NCBI GenBank assembly: GCA_947631925.1
Contig: CANRNE010000012.1
Location: forward strand, 1 to 60,370
Direction of reading: 5' to 3'
Length of the DNA: 60,370 nucleotides
Source: an uncultured Clostridia bacterium
GTDB lineage: Bacteria; Bacillota; Clostridia; Christensenellales; Borkfalkiaceae
Positions 16,437-25,600 of this stretch are shown in pieces (position 1 is the stretch's first letter; every line of letters begins with the position of its first letter). The notes below the pieces were generated by a model, which worked only from the letters and a program-made list of their open reading frames with translations, searched no databases and had not been told where the DNA came from. Position numbers and translations under genes: made by a program.

Positions 16437-17568
16437 CAATCGCGGGCGAGGGGACCTATATTTTCTCTTTGCCGTCCTGCTGCTCGCAGCGTTCGGGCTC
16501 GTCGCCGTCTATTCGGCGAGCAGTTATACCGCCGAGGTGCAGTACGGGGACGCATTCTATTTCTTAAAAAAGCAGTCGGTGGGCTTTGCAATCGGCCTCT
16601 GCGCCATGCTTGCGCTTGCCTTTTTCGATTATGAAAAACTGCGCCGCGCGGGACTTCCGCTCCTGCTTTTGTCCCTCGTGCTCCTTGCGCTCGTGTTCGT
16701 CCCCGGGGTGGGGAAGAGCAACTACGGCGCGACCCGCTGGATAGGCTTCGGCAGTTTCACCGTCCAGCCCTCGGAGATTGCAAAGTACGCCTTCGTCCTG
16801 TTTGCGGCGGGATATTTTGCAAAGGACCCCGCCCGCCTTCGCACCCTCAAGGGGGCAATCCCCGTCCTGCTTGCGGGCTGTGCCGTCTGCGTCCTCATCA
16901 TGCTCGAGCCGAACATGTCGGTGACGATGTGCGTGGGCGCGGTCATGATAGGCATGCTCTTCCTCGGCGGAATCTCCAAAAGGGCGCTCGCCGCAATCTG
17001 CGTGCCCGCACTTCTCCTCGTCCCCGTCCTCATCGCGGCGGAGCCGTACCGCCTGCAGCGGCTCTCCGCCTTCGTCAATCCGTGGGCGTCGCCGAAGGAG
17101 GAGGGCTACCAGCTCATTCAGTCCCTCTATGCTCTTGCGAACGGAAAACTCTTCGGCACGGGACTGTTCGAATCCCGCCAGAAGTACCGCTTTCTGCCCT
17201 TTGCCGAGAGCGACTTCATCCTCTCCGTCATCGCCGAGGAGACGGGCTTTGTCGGCGTCCTTCTCCTCTTTTTGCTCATCGGATTTATCGTCTATCGCGG
17301 CCTGCGCATCGCCAACGCCTGCGAAAACTTCTTCGGCTACATGCTCGCCGCGGGATTTACGCTCGTGTTTGCCGTCCAGTCCTCCCTCAACGCCCTCGTC
17401 GTCAGCGGCTGTATTCCCCCGACGGGGCTGCCTCTTCCGCTCGTTTCGGCGGGGAACACCTCCCTCATCGTCACGATGGCGGGCATGGGCGTCGTCTACT
17501 CCGTGTCCCGTCACAACGGCAGAAAAAAATTCATAGGATATACTGCGAAACAGCATAAAATTTCATGA
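16402..17568 (+). CDS. ftsW: SEDS peptidoglycan glycosyltransferase FtsW/SpoVE
   Basis: The 388-residue SEDS-family polymerase has about ten helices with LVAVYSASSYTAEVQYGD near the start, GATRWIGFGSFTVQPSE and GCIPPTGLPLPLVSAGNTS, the usual FtsW/RodA loops. The start is the TTG at 16402, supported by GGAGG at 16391-16395; it lies 35 bases inside murD. Works with the class B penicillin-binding protein encoded earlier in the cluster. Position favours the division member over RodA. Confidence 0.93.
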   Translation: MKNNLKKRIPNSNRGRGDLYFLFAVLLLAAFGLVAVYSASSYTAEVQYGDAFYFLKKQSVGFAIGLCAMLALAFFDYEKLRRAGLPLLLLSLVLLALVFVPGVGKSNYGATRWIGFGSFTVQPSEIAKYAFVLFAAGYFAKDPARLRTLKGAIPVLLAGCAVCVLIMLEPNMSVTMCVGAVMIGMLFLGGISKRALAAICVPALLLVPVLIAAEPYRLQRLSAFVNPWASPKEEGYQLIQSLYALANGKLFGTGLFESRQKYRFLPFAESDFILSVIAEETGFVGVLLLFLLIGFIVYRGLRIANACENFFGYMLAAGFTLVFAVQSSLNALVVSGCIPPTGLPLPLVSAGNTSLIVTMAGMGVVYSVSRHNGRKKFIGYTAKQHKIS

Positions 17569-17612
17569 AGTAAAGCTGTTTTTGCGTCTGTGAGATACGA
17601 AAGGAGGACGAA

Positions 17613-18872
17613 ATGGATCAATTCCTGATTGAAGGGGGGAAGCGGCTCTACGGAACAGTTCGCGCGCAGTCTGCGAAAAATTCCGTGTTGCCGCTTCTCG
17701 CCGCTTGTATTTTGGCGGAAGGCCGCGTGACCATTCGCGAGGTTCCGCCCATCACCGACGTCTTCTGCATGGCGCAGATTTTGCGCGAGCTCGGCGCCGA
17801 AGTCCGCTTCGAGGGGGACTGTGTCCTCGTGGACGGCTCCGACGCCACCGAACACACCGTCTCCGCCGTGCTGACAAAGGAGCTCCGCTCCTCCGTGTTC
17901 ATGCTCGGCTCCCTGCTCGCCCGCTTCCGCCGCGCCGCCATCGCCTATCCCGGCGGGTGCGACATCGGACTGCGCCCCGTCGATTTGCACCTCTCCGCCT
18001 TGGCGCACATGGGGGTGAAGACGCAGGAGCGGGACGGATACATCGTCTGCACATGCGATGACTTGCGGGGCGCGGACATCGGACTGGACTTTCCGAGCGT
18101 GGGAGCCACCGAGAACGTCATTCTCGCCGCCGTCCTCGCGAAGGGGGAGACGGTGCTCTCGGGCGCCGCACGCGAACCCGAGATTGTCGATTTGCAGAAC
18201 TTTCTCAACGCGATGGGGGCGCGCGTGCGCGGCGCGGGAACGGACACCGTTGTCATCGAGGGCGTCAAAAGGTTGCACGGCGTGGAATATACGCCCGTCA
18301 AGGACCGCATCGAGGCGGGTACATACCTCATCGCATGCGCCGCTACCGGCGGAGAAATCGAGGTGGAGGGGGTGGAACCCGCACATCTCGGATTCCTTTT
18401 CCACAAATTGCGTGAAAACTCTTGCAAAATCCATATAAAAAATGATAAAATAAGAATAACGAGCGCAGGGCGCCTCAGATGCAACCGAAAAATCGAGACG
18501 ATGCCCTTCCCGGGCTTTCCCACCGACCTGCAGGCGCAGACCGTCGCACTCAATGCCGCGGCGGAGGGCTGTGCGCTCATCGTGGAGAATTTGTTCGAAA
18601 CGCGCTTTCGCTACGTCCCCGAACTCAAGAAGATGGGGGCGGATATCGAAGTCAACGGCAGGAGCGCCGTCGTGCGGGGACAGCCCCGTCTGCACGGTGC
18701 CTCCCTCGTCTGCAAAGATTTGCGCGGGGGCGCCGCCCTCGTCATCGCGGCCCTTGCGGCAGAGGGGACGAGCGAAGTGGTCGGCCTCGCCCATGTCGAC
18801 CGCGGCTATGCCGACTTCGAGGGCAAACTTCGCGCCCTGGGTGCGGAAGTAAAGCGCGTGCGCATCCGATAA
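17613..18872 (+). CDS. murA: UDP-GlcNAc 1-carboxyvinyltransferase
   Basis: First committed step of peptidoglycan synthesis. The 419-residue protein has the AKNSVLPLLAA substrate motif, catalytic Cys116 in PGGCDIGLRPVDLH (equivalent to Cys115 of Escherichia coli), and PFPGFPTDLQAQ. The cysteine predicts fosfomycin sensitivity by family knowledge. It is encoded inside the dcw cluster, where murG or murC usually stands. A short AT-rich patch (about 18420-18465) interrupts the otherwise GC-rich gene. Confidence 0.96.
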   Translation: MDQFLIEGGKRLYGTVRAQSAKNSVLPLLAACILAEGRVTIREVPPITDVFCMAQILRELGAEVRFEGDCVLVDGSDATEHTVSAVLTKELRSSVFMLGSLLARFRRAAIAYPGGCDIGLRPVDLHLSALAHMGVKTQERDGYIVCTCDDLRGADIGLDFPSVGATENVILAAVLAKGETVLSGAAREPEIVDLQNFLNAMGARVRGAGTDTVVIEGVKRLHGVEYTPVKDRIEAGTYLIACAATGGEIEVEGVEPAHLGFLFHKLRENSCKIHIKNDKIRITSAGRLRCNRKIETMPFPGFPTDLQAQTVALNAAAEGCALIVENLFETRFRYVPELKKMGADIEVNGRSAVVRGQPRLHGASLVCKDLRGGAALVIAALAAEGTSEVVGLAHVDRGYADFEGKLRALGAEVKRVRIR

Positions 18873-18888
18873 GAAAAGGGAGAGACCA

Positions 18889-19683
18889 ATGAAGACGAAA
18901 ACGAGAGTAATCCTTGCGACATTCGCCGCCTTTATCCTGCTCGCGGCGGCCATCGGCGCGGGTCTGAATGCCGTGTTCACGGTGACGTACGTGCGGGCGG
19001 AATTTTCCACCTGCTCGCATGCGGGGGAGAGGGACGCGGCCACCCTTCGCGCCGACCTCGACAAGGAGTTCCTCGGCGAGAGCACGACCTTTCTCGACCC
19101 CGAAGAGGTCCGCTCCGTCGCCGCGGCGTATCCCTATTTCCGCGTGACGGCGGTGGAGAAACAGTTCCCGTCCGCCCTGCGCGTTTCGCTCGAGGAGAGG
19201 CGGGAGACCTTCGCTCTTCCCACAGCGGAGGGATTTGCCATTCTCGACGAGGACGGCGGTCTGCTCGAATATAAGGCGGAGAATTCCTGCCGCGACGGCG
19301 GGGCAAACATCCTGCTCGACGGATTCTCTTTGACGGTGGAAGAGGGGACGCTCACGGGGGACTATGCCGAGGCCGTGCTTTGCGTCATGCACGAAGTCGC
19401 CGCCCTCCTGCCCGCACCCCGCGTGAACACGCTCTCCATTCGCCTGCTCGATGCCACGCTCGTGGACTTCGGTCTCGACAGATTCCGCCTCACCATGCAC
19501 GAGGGAATCGTCATCGACATCGTCAATCCCACCTCCCTTCCCGCCGAGAAGGCGAAGTCGGTCATCTCCGCCTATATCGCCCTCGACGACAACGCGCGCA
19601 CCTACGGAAAACTCTCCGTGACGCAGGCAGCGGGCACGGGAGAATTGCTTCCGCCCGACCACAGCGCCACCGTCGCCGACTGA
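18889..19683 (+). CDS. divIB: FtsQ/DivIB-type cell division protein
   Basis: The 264-residue protein has a short basic N-terminus, one membrane helix (about 7-29) and an extracellular part beginning with a diverged POTRA-like segment (FLDPEEVRSVAAAYPYFRVTAVEKQFPSALRVSLEER split over about 70-105; the P-x-x-L-R-V-x-V-x-E-R pattern is typical). Partner of FtsL in the divisome. It is the last gene of the first dcw transcription unit and is followed by a terminator. Confidence 0.85.
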   Translation: MKTKTRVILATFAAFILLAAAIGAGLNAVFTVTYVRAEFSTCSHAGERDAATLRADLDKEFLGESTTFLDPEEVRSVAAAYPYFRVTAVEKQFPSALRVSLEERRETFALPTAEGFAILDEDGGLLEYKAENSCRDGGANILLDGFSLTVEEGTLTGDYAEAVLCVMHEVAALLPAPRVNTLSIRLLDATLVDFGLDRFRLTMHEGIVIDIVNPTSLPAEKAKSVISAYIALDDNARTYGKLSVTQAAGTGELLPPDHSATVAD

Positions 19684-19700
19684 CCGCAAAAAATTCGGAA

Positions 19701-19727
19701 AAACGCCCCATATGCGGGCGTTTTTTT
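19701..19727 (+). terminator. Terminator between divIB and ftsA
   Basis: AAACGCCC at 19701-19708 pairs with GGGCGTTT at 19716-19723, followed by more T. It ends the first dcw unit, so ftsA and ftsZ depend on the promoter at 19759. Confidence 0.9.
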
Positions 19728-19758
19728 GCGCGTTTCGGCAAAAAAAGCGTTCAACCCC

Positions 19759-19787
19759 TTGACATGGTATGCGCATTCTGTTATAAT
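19759..19787 (+). promoter_or_regulatory. Consensus promoter of ftsA-ftsZ
   Basis: TTGACA at 19759-19764, 17 bases, TATAAT at 19782-19787: a full consensus match. Confidence 0.93.
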
Positions 19788-19832
19788 AAAATGTAGTCAC
19801 ACGCGAGAAAGCGATACGAGAGAGGAATTTTT

Positions 19833-20984
19833 ATGGGACGCAACAGCGTAGCGATACTCGACGTCCGCTCCTCCGAATTAACCGTAGCAGTCGGGGAGAG
19901 GGGGGTCAACAACACATTCGTCTTCACGGCGATGAAGACCGAGCCCTATCTCGGCTTTGACGAACGGGGCAAATTTTACGACCCCGAGGGATTGGCGGAT
20001 GCCGCCCGTTCCGCCGTCTGCGCCGCAGAAAAAATCTGCAACGAACGGCTGAAAAAGCTCTACATCGGGGTCCCCGGGGGATTTTCCACCGTCCTTCGGA
20101 AGGAGCATTTCACGGGTTTCCCCAAGAAGATTCGCATCGGACAGAAGGAAATTGACGACTTCTTCGCGAGCGGCCTCGAGGAGATAGACGGCTACCGCTG
20201 TATCCACACGTCGAGCATGATTTACTTCACGGCGGACAACCGCAACGTCGTCGACCCCGTCGGACTGCATTCCAATTCCCTGCGCGGCGTGCTCTCTTAC
20301 TTCTATGCCGAGGACAGCTTTGTCAGGACGTTTGAGGAAATTTTCCGCGACATGAAGCTCGAGCTCCGCTTTTTGCCCTCGACGCTCGCCTCCGCAACCT
20401 ATCTCATTCCCGCAGAGACGAGGGACGAATACGCACTCTTCCTCGACACGGGGTATCTGTCCACAACGATTGCCGTCCTCCTCGGCGGAGGAGTGCTCGC
20501 CCAACGCACGTTCTGGGCGGGAAGCGGCAAGATAGTCGGGCTCATCATGGAGCGGACAGGCCTTCCCGTGGACGCCGCGGCAGAACTTTTGGACCGCGCC
20601 AACCTGTACATCAAGGGCGGCCAGCGCACCGAATTTACGTACGGCGGCGAATCTTACGAGATAGACGCAAGTCTGCTTGTGGAGACGGTGAAGGAGGGGC
20701 TCGACATCCTCTGCGAACAGATTTCCGCCTTCCTCGACGAATGCGACGGGCGGGAACTCGATTTCAAGCCGCTCTATGTGACGGGCGAGGGGATTACGGG
20801 AATCCGCGGCGCGCTCGAGCACATCTCCAAACGCATCAGCCGCGTGACCGAGCTCGTAAAACCCGACCTTCCCTACTACAACAAGCCCTCGATGAGTTCG
20901 CGCATCGCGCTCACCGATATGGCATACGAAGACAACCGCAAAGGCGGCGTACTCCGCCGCATCATCAATCGCTTCGGAGGTTAA
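19833..20984 (+). CDS. ftsA: Diverged FtsA-like protein with C-terminal membrane-targeting helix
   Basis: The 383-residue product has an actin-fold/SHS2 layout: VAILDVRSSELTVAVGE at the phosphate-1 region, LYIGVPGGFSTV, FPKKIRIGQKEIDDFF, and EYALFLDTGYLSTTIAVLLGGG as phosphate-2. It is shorter and more diverged than model FtsA (about 420-440 residues). The C-terminus, RKGGVLRRIINRFGG, reads as an amphipathic helix like the FtsA membrane anchor. It directly precedes ftsZ (three bases between them), so the role as FtsZ membrane tether is likely. Ribosome binding site AGAGAGG. Confidence 0.8.
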   Translation: MGRNSVAILDVRSSELTVAVGERGVNNTFVFTAMKTEPYLGFDERGKFYDPEGLADAARSAVCAAEKICNERLKKLYIGVPGGFSTVLRKEHFTGFPKKIRIGQKEIDDFFASGLEEIDGYRCIHTSSMIYFTADNRNVVDPVGLHSNSLRGVLSYFYAEDSFVRTFEEIFRDMKLELRFLPSTLASATYLIPAETRDEYALFLDTGYLSTTIAVLLGGGVLAQRTFWAGSGKIVGLIMERTGLPVDAAAELLDRANLYIKGGQRTEFTYGGESYEIDASLLVETVKEGLDILCEQISAFLDECDGRELDFKPLYVTGEGITGIRGALEHISKRISRVTELVKPDLPYYNKPSMSSRIALTDMAYEDNRKGGVLRRIINRFGG

Positions 20985-20987
20985 ATT

Positions 20988-22238
20988 ATGTATTATGATG
21001 ATGATTATACGGGCCGCGGACCGTCCGCACCCGAGAATGCAAACGGGGGAATCGTCTCCAGCGGCGTTCCCAAAATCAGAGTAATCGGCGTCGGCGGCGC
21101 GGGCAACAACGCCATCAACCGCATGATTGACGCGGGAATTACCAGCGCGGAATATATCGCAGTCAACACCGACGCGCAGATTTTGCTGTGCAATAAAGCG
21201 CCCGTCAAGATTCAAATCGGCGCGGAACGCACCAAGGGCCTCGGCGCAGGTGCGGAGCCCGAGACGGGGAGAGAGGCGGCAGAGGAGAGCAAGGAAGCCC
21301 TCACCGCAGCCATCGACGGCACCGACCTTCTCTTCATCACGGCGGGAATGGGAGGCGGCACGGGAACGGGAGCCGCGCCCGTCATCGCAAAGATTGCGCG
21401 GGACAAGCGCATTCTCACCGTCGCCGTCGTCACCAAGCCCTTCGACTTCGAGGGGAGACGCAGAATGGACAACGCCGTCAAGGGCATTGAAAATCTCTGC
21501 AAATATGTCGACACCCTCGTCATCATTCCCAACGAGCGCATCAACGAGGTCATCAACAAGACGACGCCCGTCAATGAGGCATTCGCCGTCGCCGACGACG
21601 TGCTCAAACAGGGCATCCGCGGCATCGCCGACCTCATCGTCACGCCCGCACTCATCAACCTCGACTTCGCAGACGTGAGAACCGTCCTCAAGGACAAGGG
21701 CCTCGCCCATATGGGTGTCGGCGTTGCGAAAGGGGAGAACCGCATCGTCGAAGCCGTCCGCCTCGCCGTCAACAGTCCCTTGCTCGAGACGACGATTGAG
21801 GGCGCAACGGGGGTCATTATCAATGTCGTGGGCGGTCCCGACCTCGCCTTGGACGAAGTCCGCACTGCCGCGAGCCTCGTCTACAGCGTCGTCGACTACA
21901 ACGCCCAGATTATCGTCGGCGCCTGCGTCGACCCCGGCATTCGCGACGAAGTGGAGGTCACCGTCATCGCGACGGGATTCCCGTCCTCGGATGAGGTCTT
22001 GAATACCATCGAGGCGCGCAAGGCTGCACAGGCGAACGTTCCCGACCCCAACGCGGGCCGTACTCCCAATGAATTGCTCTTCGGCAGAAGCGCACCCGTC
22101 CAGCCCGCACCGGCACCCGCTCCCGCTCCCGACCCCGCTCCGATGCCCGAACCTGCGCCTGCTCCCACGCCCGACCCCGCCGAAGACGACGACCGCCTTC
22201 CGCCCTTCGTCCGCCGCATGCTCGGCCGCAAGAAGTAA
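20988..22238 (+). CDS. ftsZ: Tubulin-like division GTPase FtsZ
   Basis: The 416-residue product contains VIGVGGAGNNAINRM, the GTP-binding loop GGGTGTG (122-128), NTDAQ, and the T7-loop residues NLDFADVRTVL. After the core (about 345) comes a Pro/Ala linker with PAPAP repeats, then the conserved C-terminal tail DDRLPPFVRRMLGRKK that binds FtsA and other partners. The first 25 residues are Asp/Tyr rich. Transcribed with ftsA from the promoter at 19759 and ended by hairpins at 22255 and 22324. Confidence 0.98.
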   Translation: MYYDDDYTGRGPSAPENANGGIVSSGVPKIRVIGVGGAGNNAINRMIDAGITSAEYIAVNTDAQILLCNKAPVKIQIGAERTKGLGAGAEPETGREAAEESKEALTAAIDGTDLLFITAGMGGGTGTGAAPVIAKIARDKRILTVAVVTKPFDFEGRRRMDNAVKGIENLCKYVDTLVIIPNERINEVINKTTPVNEAFAVADDVLKQGIRGIADLIVTPALINLDFADVRTVLKDKGLAHMGVGVAKGENRIVEAVRLAVNSPLLETTIEGATGVIINVVGGPDLALDEVRTAASLVYSVVDYNAQIIVGACVDPGIRDEVEVTVIATGFPSSDEVLNTIEARKAAQANVPDPNAGRTPNELLFGRSAPVQPAPAPAPAPDPAPMPEPAPAPTPDPAEDDDRLPPFVRRMLGRKK

Positions 22239-22254
22239 CAAAATTGCTATGATT

Positions 22255-22275
22255 GCCCCCTCCCGAGGAGGGGGC
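22255..22275 (+). other. GC-rich hairpin after ftsZ
   Basis: GCCCCCTCC and GGAGGGGGC form a perfect 9-base stem with a CGA loop. There is no T-run, so it may protect the 3' end rather than terminate. Confidence 0.6.
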
Positions 22276-22323
22276 GTAAGCGGAGAAATCTCTTCCCGCG
22301 CGCGTGCACATTAAAGATTCTCA

Positions 22324-22355
22324 CCCGCCTCACAGGACGTGAGGCGGGAATTTTT
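22324..22355 (+). terminator. Terminator of ftsA-ftsZ
   Basis: CCCGCCTCAC at 22324-22333, AGGAC, GTGAGGCGGG at 22339-22348, then AATTTTT. Confidence 0.9.
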
Positions 22356-22408
22356 GCTCATTTCTGCTCGTTTTTGCTCTTTTAAGGCAAAATTTTTGCT
22401 CGTTTTTC
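22351..22408 (+). repeat. 10-base tandem repeats (TTTTTGCTC) before the glycosidase promoter
   Basis: TTTTTGCTCA, TTTCTGCTCG and TTTTTGCTCT follow one another at 22351, 22361 and 22371, and a further TTTTTGCTCG occurs at 22393. The 10-base phase suggests a protein-binding array upstream of the promoter at 22437; simple slippage is the alternative. The rest of the gene-free stretch 22239-22654 holds the two hairpins, this array, the promoter and the leader palindromes listed separately. Confidence 0.5.
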
Positions 22409-22436
22409 AACTTTGCAATCATTTTTCAGAATCGTA

Positions 22437-22465
22437 TTGACAAGATTTGGAATCGGTGCTATGAT
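22437..22465 (+). promoter_or_regulatory. Promoter of the family 3 glycosidase operon
   Basis: TTGACA at 22437-22442, 17 bases, TATGAT at 22460-22465. Confidence 0.8.
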
Positions 22466-22516
22466 GATGGCGACTTCGGGAGATTGTGTCAGAAACCGAA
22501 AGATTTTTTCAACCCG

Positions 22517-22562
22517 AAAAGGGATATCCCTTTTGCATTTTGCGGAAACCGCAAAATGCAAA
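22517..22562 (+). promoter_or_regulatory. Two palindromes in the glycosidase leader
   Basis: AAAAGGGATATCCCTTTT is a perfect 18-base palindrome at 22517-22534. It is followed by TTTGCATTTTGCGG (22532-22545), AAA, and the exact complement at 22549-22562, a 14-base stem. Both sit in the roughly 180-base untranslated leader. They could be an operator plus an RNA hairpin controlling expression; no known riboswitch family is recognised. Confidence 0.6.
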
Positions 22563-22654
22563 CAACTTATCCGGAATCCGCCGCGGAACGCGCCGAAGCA
22601 GGAGAGCGGCGCCGCCTGCGGTAAATAAAAAATCAAAACGGAGGAAACAGGTTC

Positions 22655-25600
22655 ATGAAACTCAAAAAGTTGACGCCTCTCTGGCGGGGACTTGCAGCAG
22701 TGACAGCTTCGTGCATGACGCTTGCCGTAATCGGCTCGTCGATTGCCGACAACTATCGCAGCCAAATCGACGAAGCATTCGGCACGCAGAGCTACATCAC
22801 GGAAGAGGATGCCGATGCGAAGTATTCGGCCGATTATACGGCGGAGCAACTCAAAGAGAAACTCGTTGAGTTCTCCATCAATCAAGGCGAAGAAGGGGCT
22901 GTCCTGCTCAAAAACACGAATGGCGTACTTCCGCTGTCTTCCACTGCGAAAGTCGCGCTCTTCGGTGGCGCTTCTTACAACAACTACAAGTCCGGTGGCG
23001 GAAACTCCGATGCCGCTACCCTTGTCAGCGCGTTGACAGATGCCGGCATCACCATCGATTCGGGCGTCTCCGATGCCTACAGCGGCGAGCACGGCCTTCT
23101 CGGTGTCGTGACGGGCGAGAGCGAACAGCCGGGACGTTGGCCCGGAGCACCCTCGACGGTTGTGCAGACTTACGGCTTCCGTCCGAACACCTCTCTCGGC
23201 GACTACGACCCCAACGGCTATCAAATCAGAGAAGCCGACCCGAGCAAGACGTACGAGGTTACGGGCGACAAAGCGACGGAAATCAACGCAAACATATCGA
23301 CCGCCCTGCAGGCGCTCAACACCGCAGCAGACGAGCTGACGGATGACGTCATCGGTATCGTCACCTTCATGCGTCCGGGCGGCGAGGGCAACACCTACTA
23401 CCCCGGCGTGGCAAGAGACTCGATGGGCAACACGCTCAATCAGAATCCGCTCGCACTCTCTCCCGAAGAGATTGGCGTCGTTGATTTTGCGAAAGAGCAC
23501 TGCTCCAAAGTCATTGTCCTGCTCAATACCTGCGTACCCATGGAGATTCAGCCCCTCGTGAGCGGTGAACATGCGGTGGACGGCATCATGTATGTCGGCG
23601 TTCCCAACGACTATCAGTTCAAGGGTATCGTCAACGTCCTCACCGGCAAAGTCAACGCCACGGGCGCCCTCATGGACACCTATGCTGTTTCGACGACTTC
23701 CTCTCCTGCAATGCGGAACTTCGGCGGCAGCACTTGGGCAGATTACACCATTGTTGCAACAACTGCGGGTCAGGACCCGAGATGGAACGTCGATGTCAGC
23801 AATGAGACGACGGGTTCCTTCGGCGGCGTCGCCTCCTATGCGGCGAGCACTTATGTCGTCGAAGCAGAGGGCATCTACACGGGATACAACTACTATGAGA
23901 CCCGTTACTTCGACTCCGTCTGCAATCCTTCCTACAATGCGAAGAACGCAACGGAAGGGGACGCGGCAAGCGGCGGCTGGTCCTATGCGAACGAGATGAC
24001 CTATCCCTTCGGCTTCGGTCTCTCCTATCTCGACTATGAGCAGAAGATTACCGCTATCGACGTACAGGACTCCAATGACGGCGTCATCACCGCGACGGTT
24101 GACGTCACCAACAAGTCCGACAAAGACGGCAAGTTTCTTGTCCAGCTCTACGTCTCCCAGCCGTACACGGAGTATGACAGAACCAACCTCGTGGAGAAGT
24201 CCGCGATTATGTTCCTCAACTCCAAGAAGGTGGAAGTCGCGCACGGTGCAACCGTCACCACGACGATTGAAATCCCCACCAAATACATCGCAAGCTACGA
24301 CTACAAGACCGCAAAGACCTACATCCTTGACGGCGGCGACTATCGCTTCACGGTGGCAAACGGCGCGCACGAGGCCGTCAACAACGTCCTCGCCAGCCTC
24401 GGCAAGACCACGGCAGACGGCATGACCGCAGACGGCGACGGCACGAACGTGCAGGTTTGGAATAACGGCAGTGAGAGCATCACCGATGACTCTACCTACT
24501 CCGTCTCCGCGAAGACCAACACGCAGATTACCAACGTCGCAGACAACGCGGACATCAACTACTATCTGAGCGACGCCGACAAGGTTACCTACCTCTCCCG
24601 TCAGAATTGGAGCGGCACGTGGCCCAAGAACTACAACACCATCAAGGACGGAAAGGGCTACTCGCTTGCAGACAGCCCCAAGAAGGACGAATGGATTAAG
24701 GAACTGCGCAACGAGCAGTACACCATCAAGACGGACGAGCCCGCAACGGAAGCTCCCGCCGACGGCGTGAAGTGGGCAGATATCGGCGCACAGCAGGTCA
24801 TGTACCTTGACGACCCGATGTGGGACCAGCTCGTCGCGAGAATCTCCATCGATCAGGCAATCGGCGCCATCGCGCACGGCGGCAGCCAGTCGGATGCCCT
24901 CGACAACATCGAAACGCCTGTCGTCGGACAGAACGACGGACCTACCGGATTTACCGGCGCTTCCCTCGATCTCAACAACACCCCTGACGACAGAACGGAC
25001 GATTTCCGTACCGCACTCAACTCCCAGTCCCTCATGGGCTCGAGCTTCAACCCCGAACTCTCCTACAGATGGGGTATCCTGCTCGGCAACACCGGACTTC
25101 TCACCCAGAGGTATGAAGTTTGGGCGGGCGGCATGAACTATCACCGCACCCCGTACAATTCGAGAAACATAGAGTACGTCTCCGAAGACCCGATGCTCAC
25201 CAACGTCCTCGGCGTGCAGCTCATCAAAGGCTCTCGTGAAAAGGGCATCATCGTCGGGCCCAAGCACATCGGCTTCAACGATCAGGAGTATCAGCGTTCG
25301 GGCGTCGGCGTCTACATGACCGAGCAGAAACTTCGTCAGACCGACCTTCGCGGCTTTGAGGGTGCATTCACCGAAGCCGACGGCCTCGGCATGATGATTG
25401 CCTTCAACCGTATCGGTGCCATCAACGCTTCGCACCACGTCGGCATGAACATGGGCATCTTCCGCGGCGAGTGGGGCTTCAAGGGCCTTGCCACGACGGA
25501 CATGATGAACAACGCGTACTACTTCAACCCCGAAGGCTGCATCATGGCGGGACTCACGATGATGGCAGACTTCCAGGGCAACAACAGCACAATCAGCGGC

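Noticed and set aside
22351-22408. CRISPR-like repeats
   Set aside because: The repeat unit is only 10 bases with no unique spacers and no cas genes. Better read as a phased binding array or slippage.
22413-22628. 71-codon frame in the glycosidase leader
   Set aside because: Its start lies upstream of the promoter and it runs through both palindromes. There is no ribosome binding site and no protein-like pattern.
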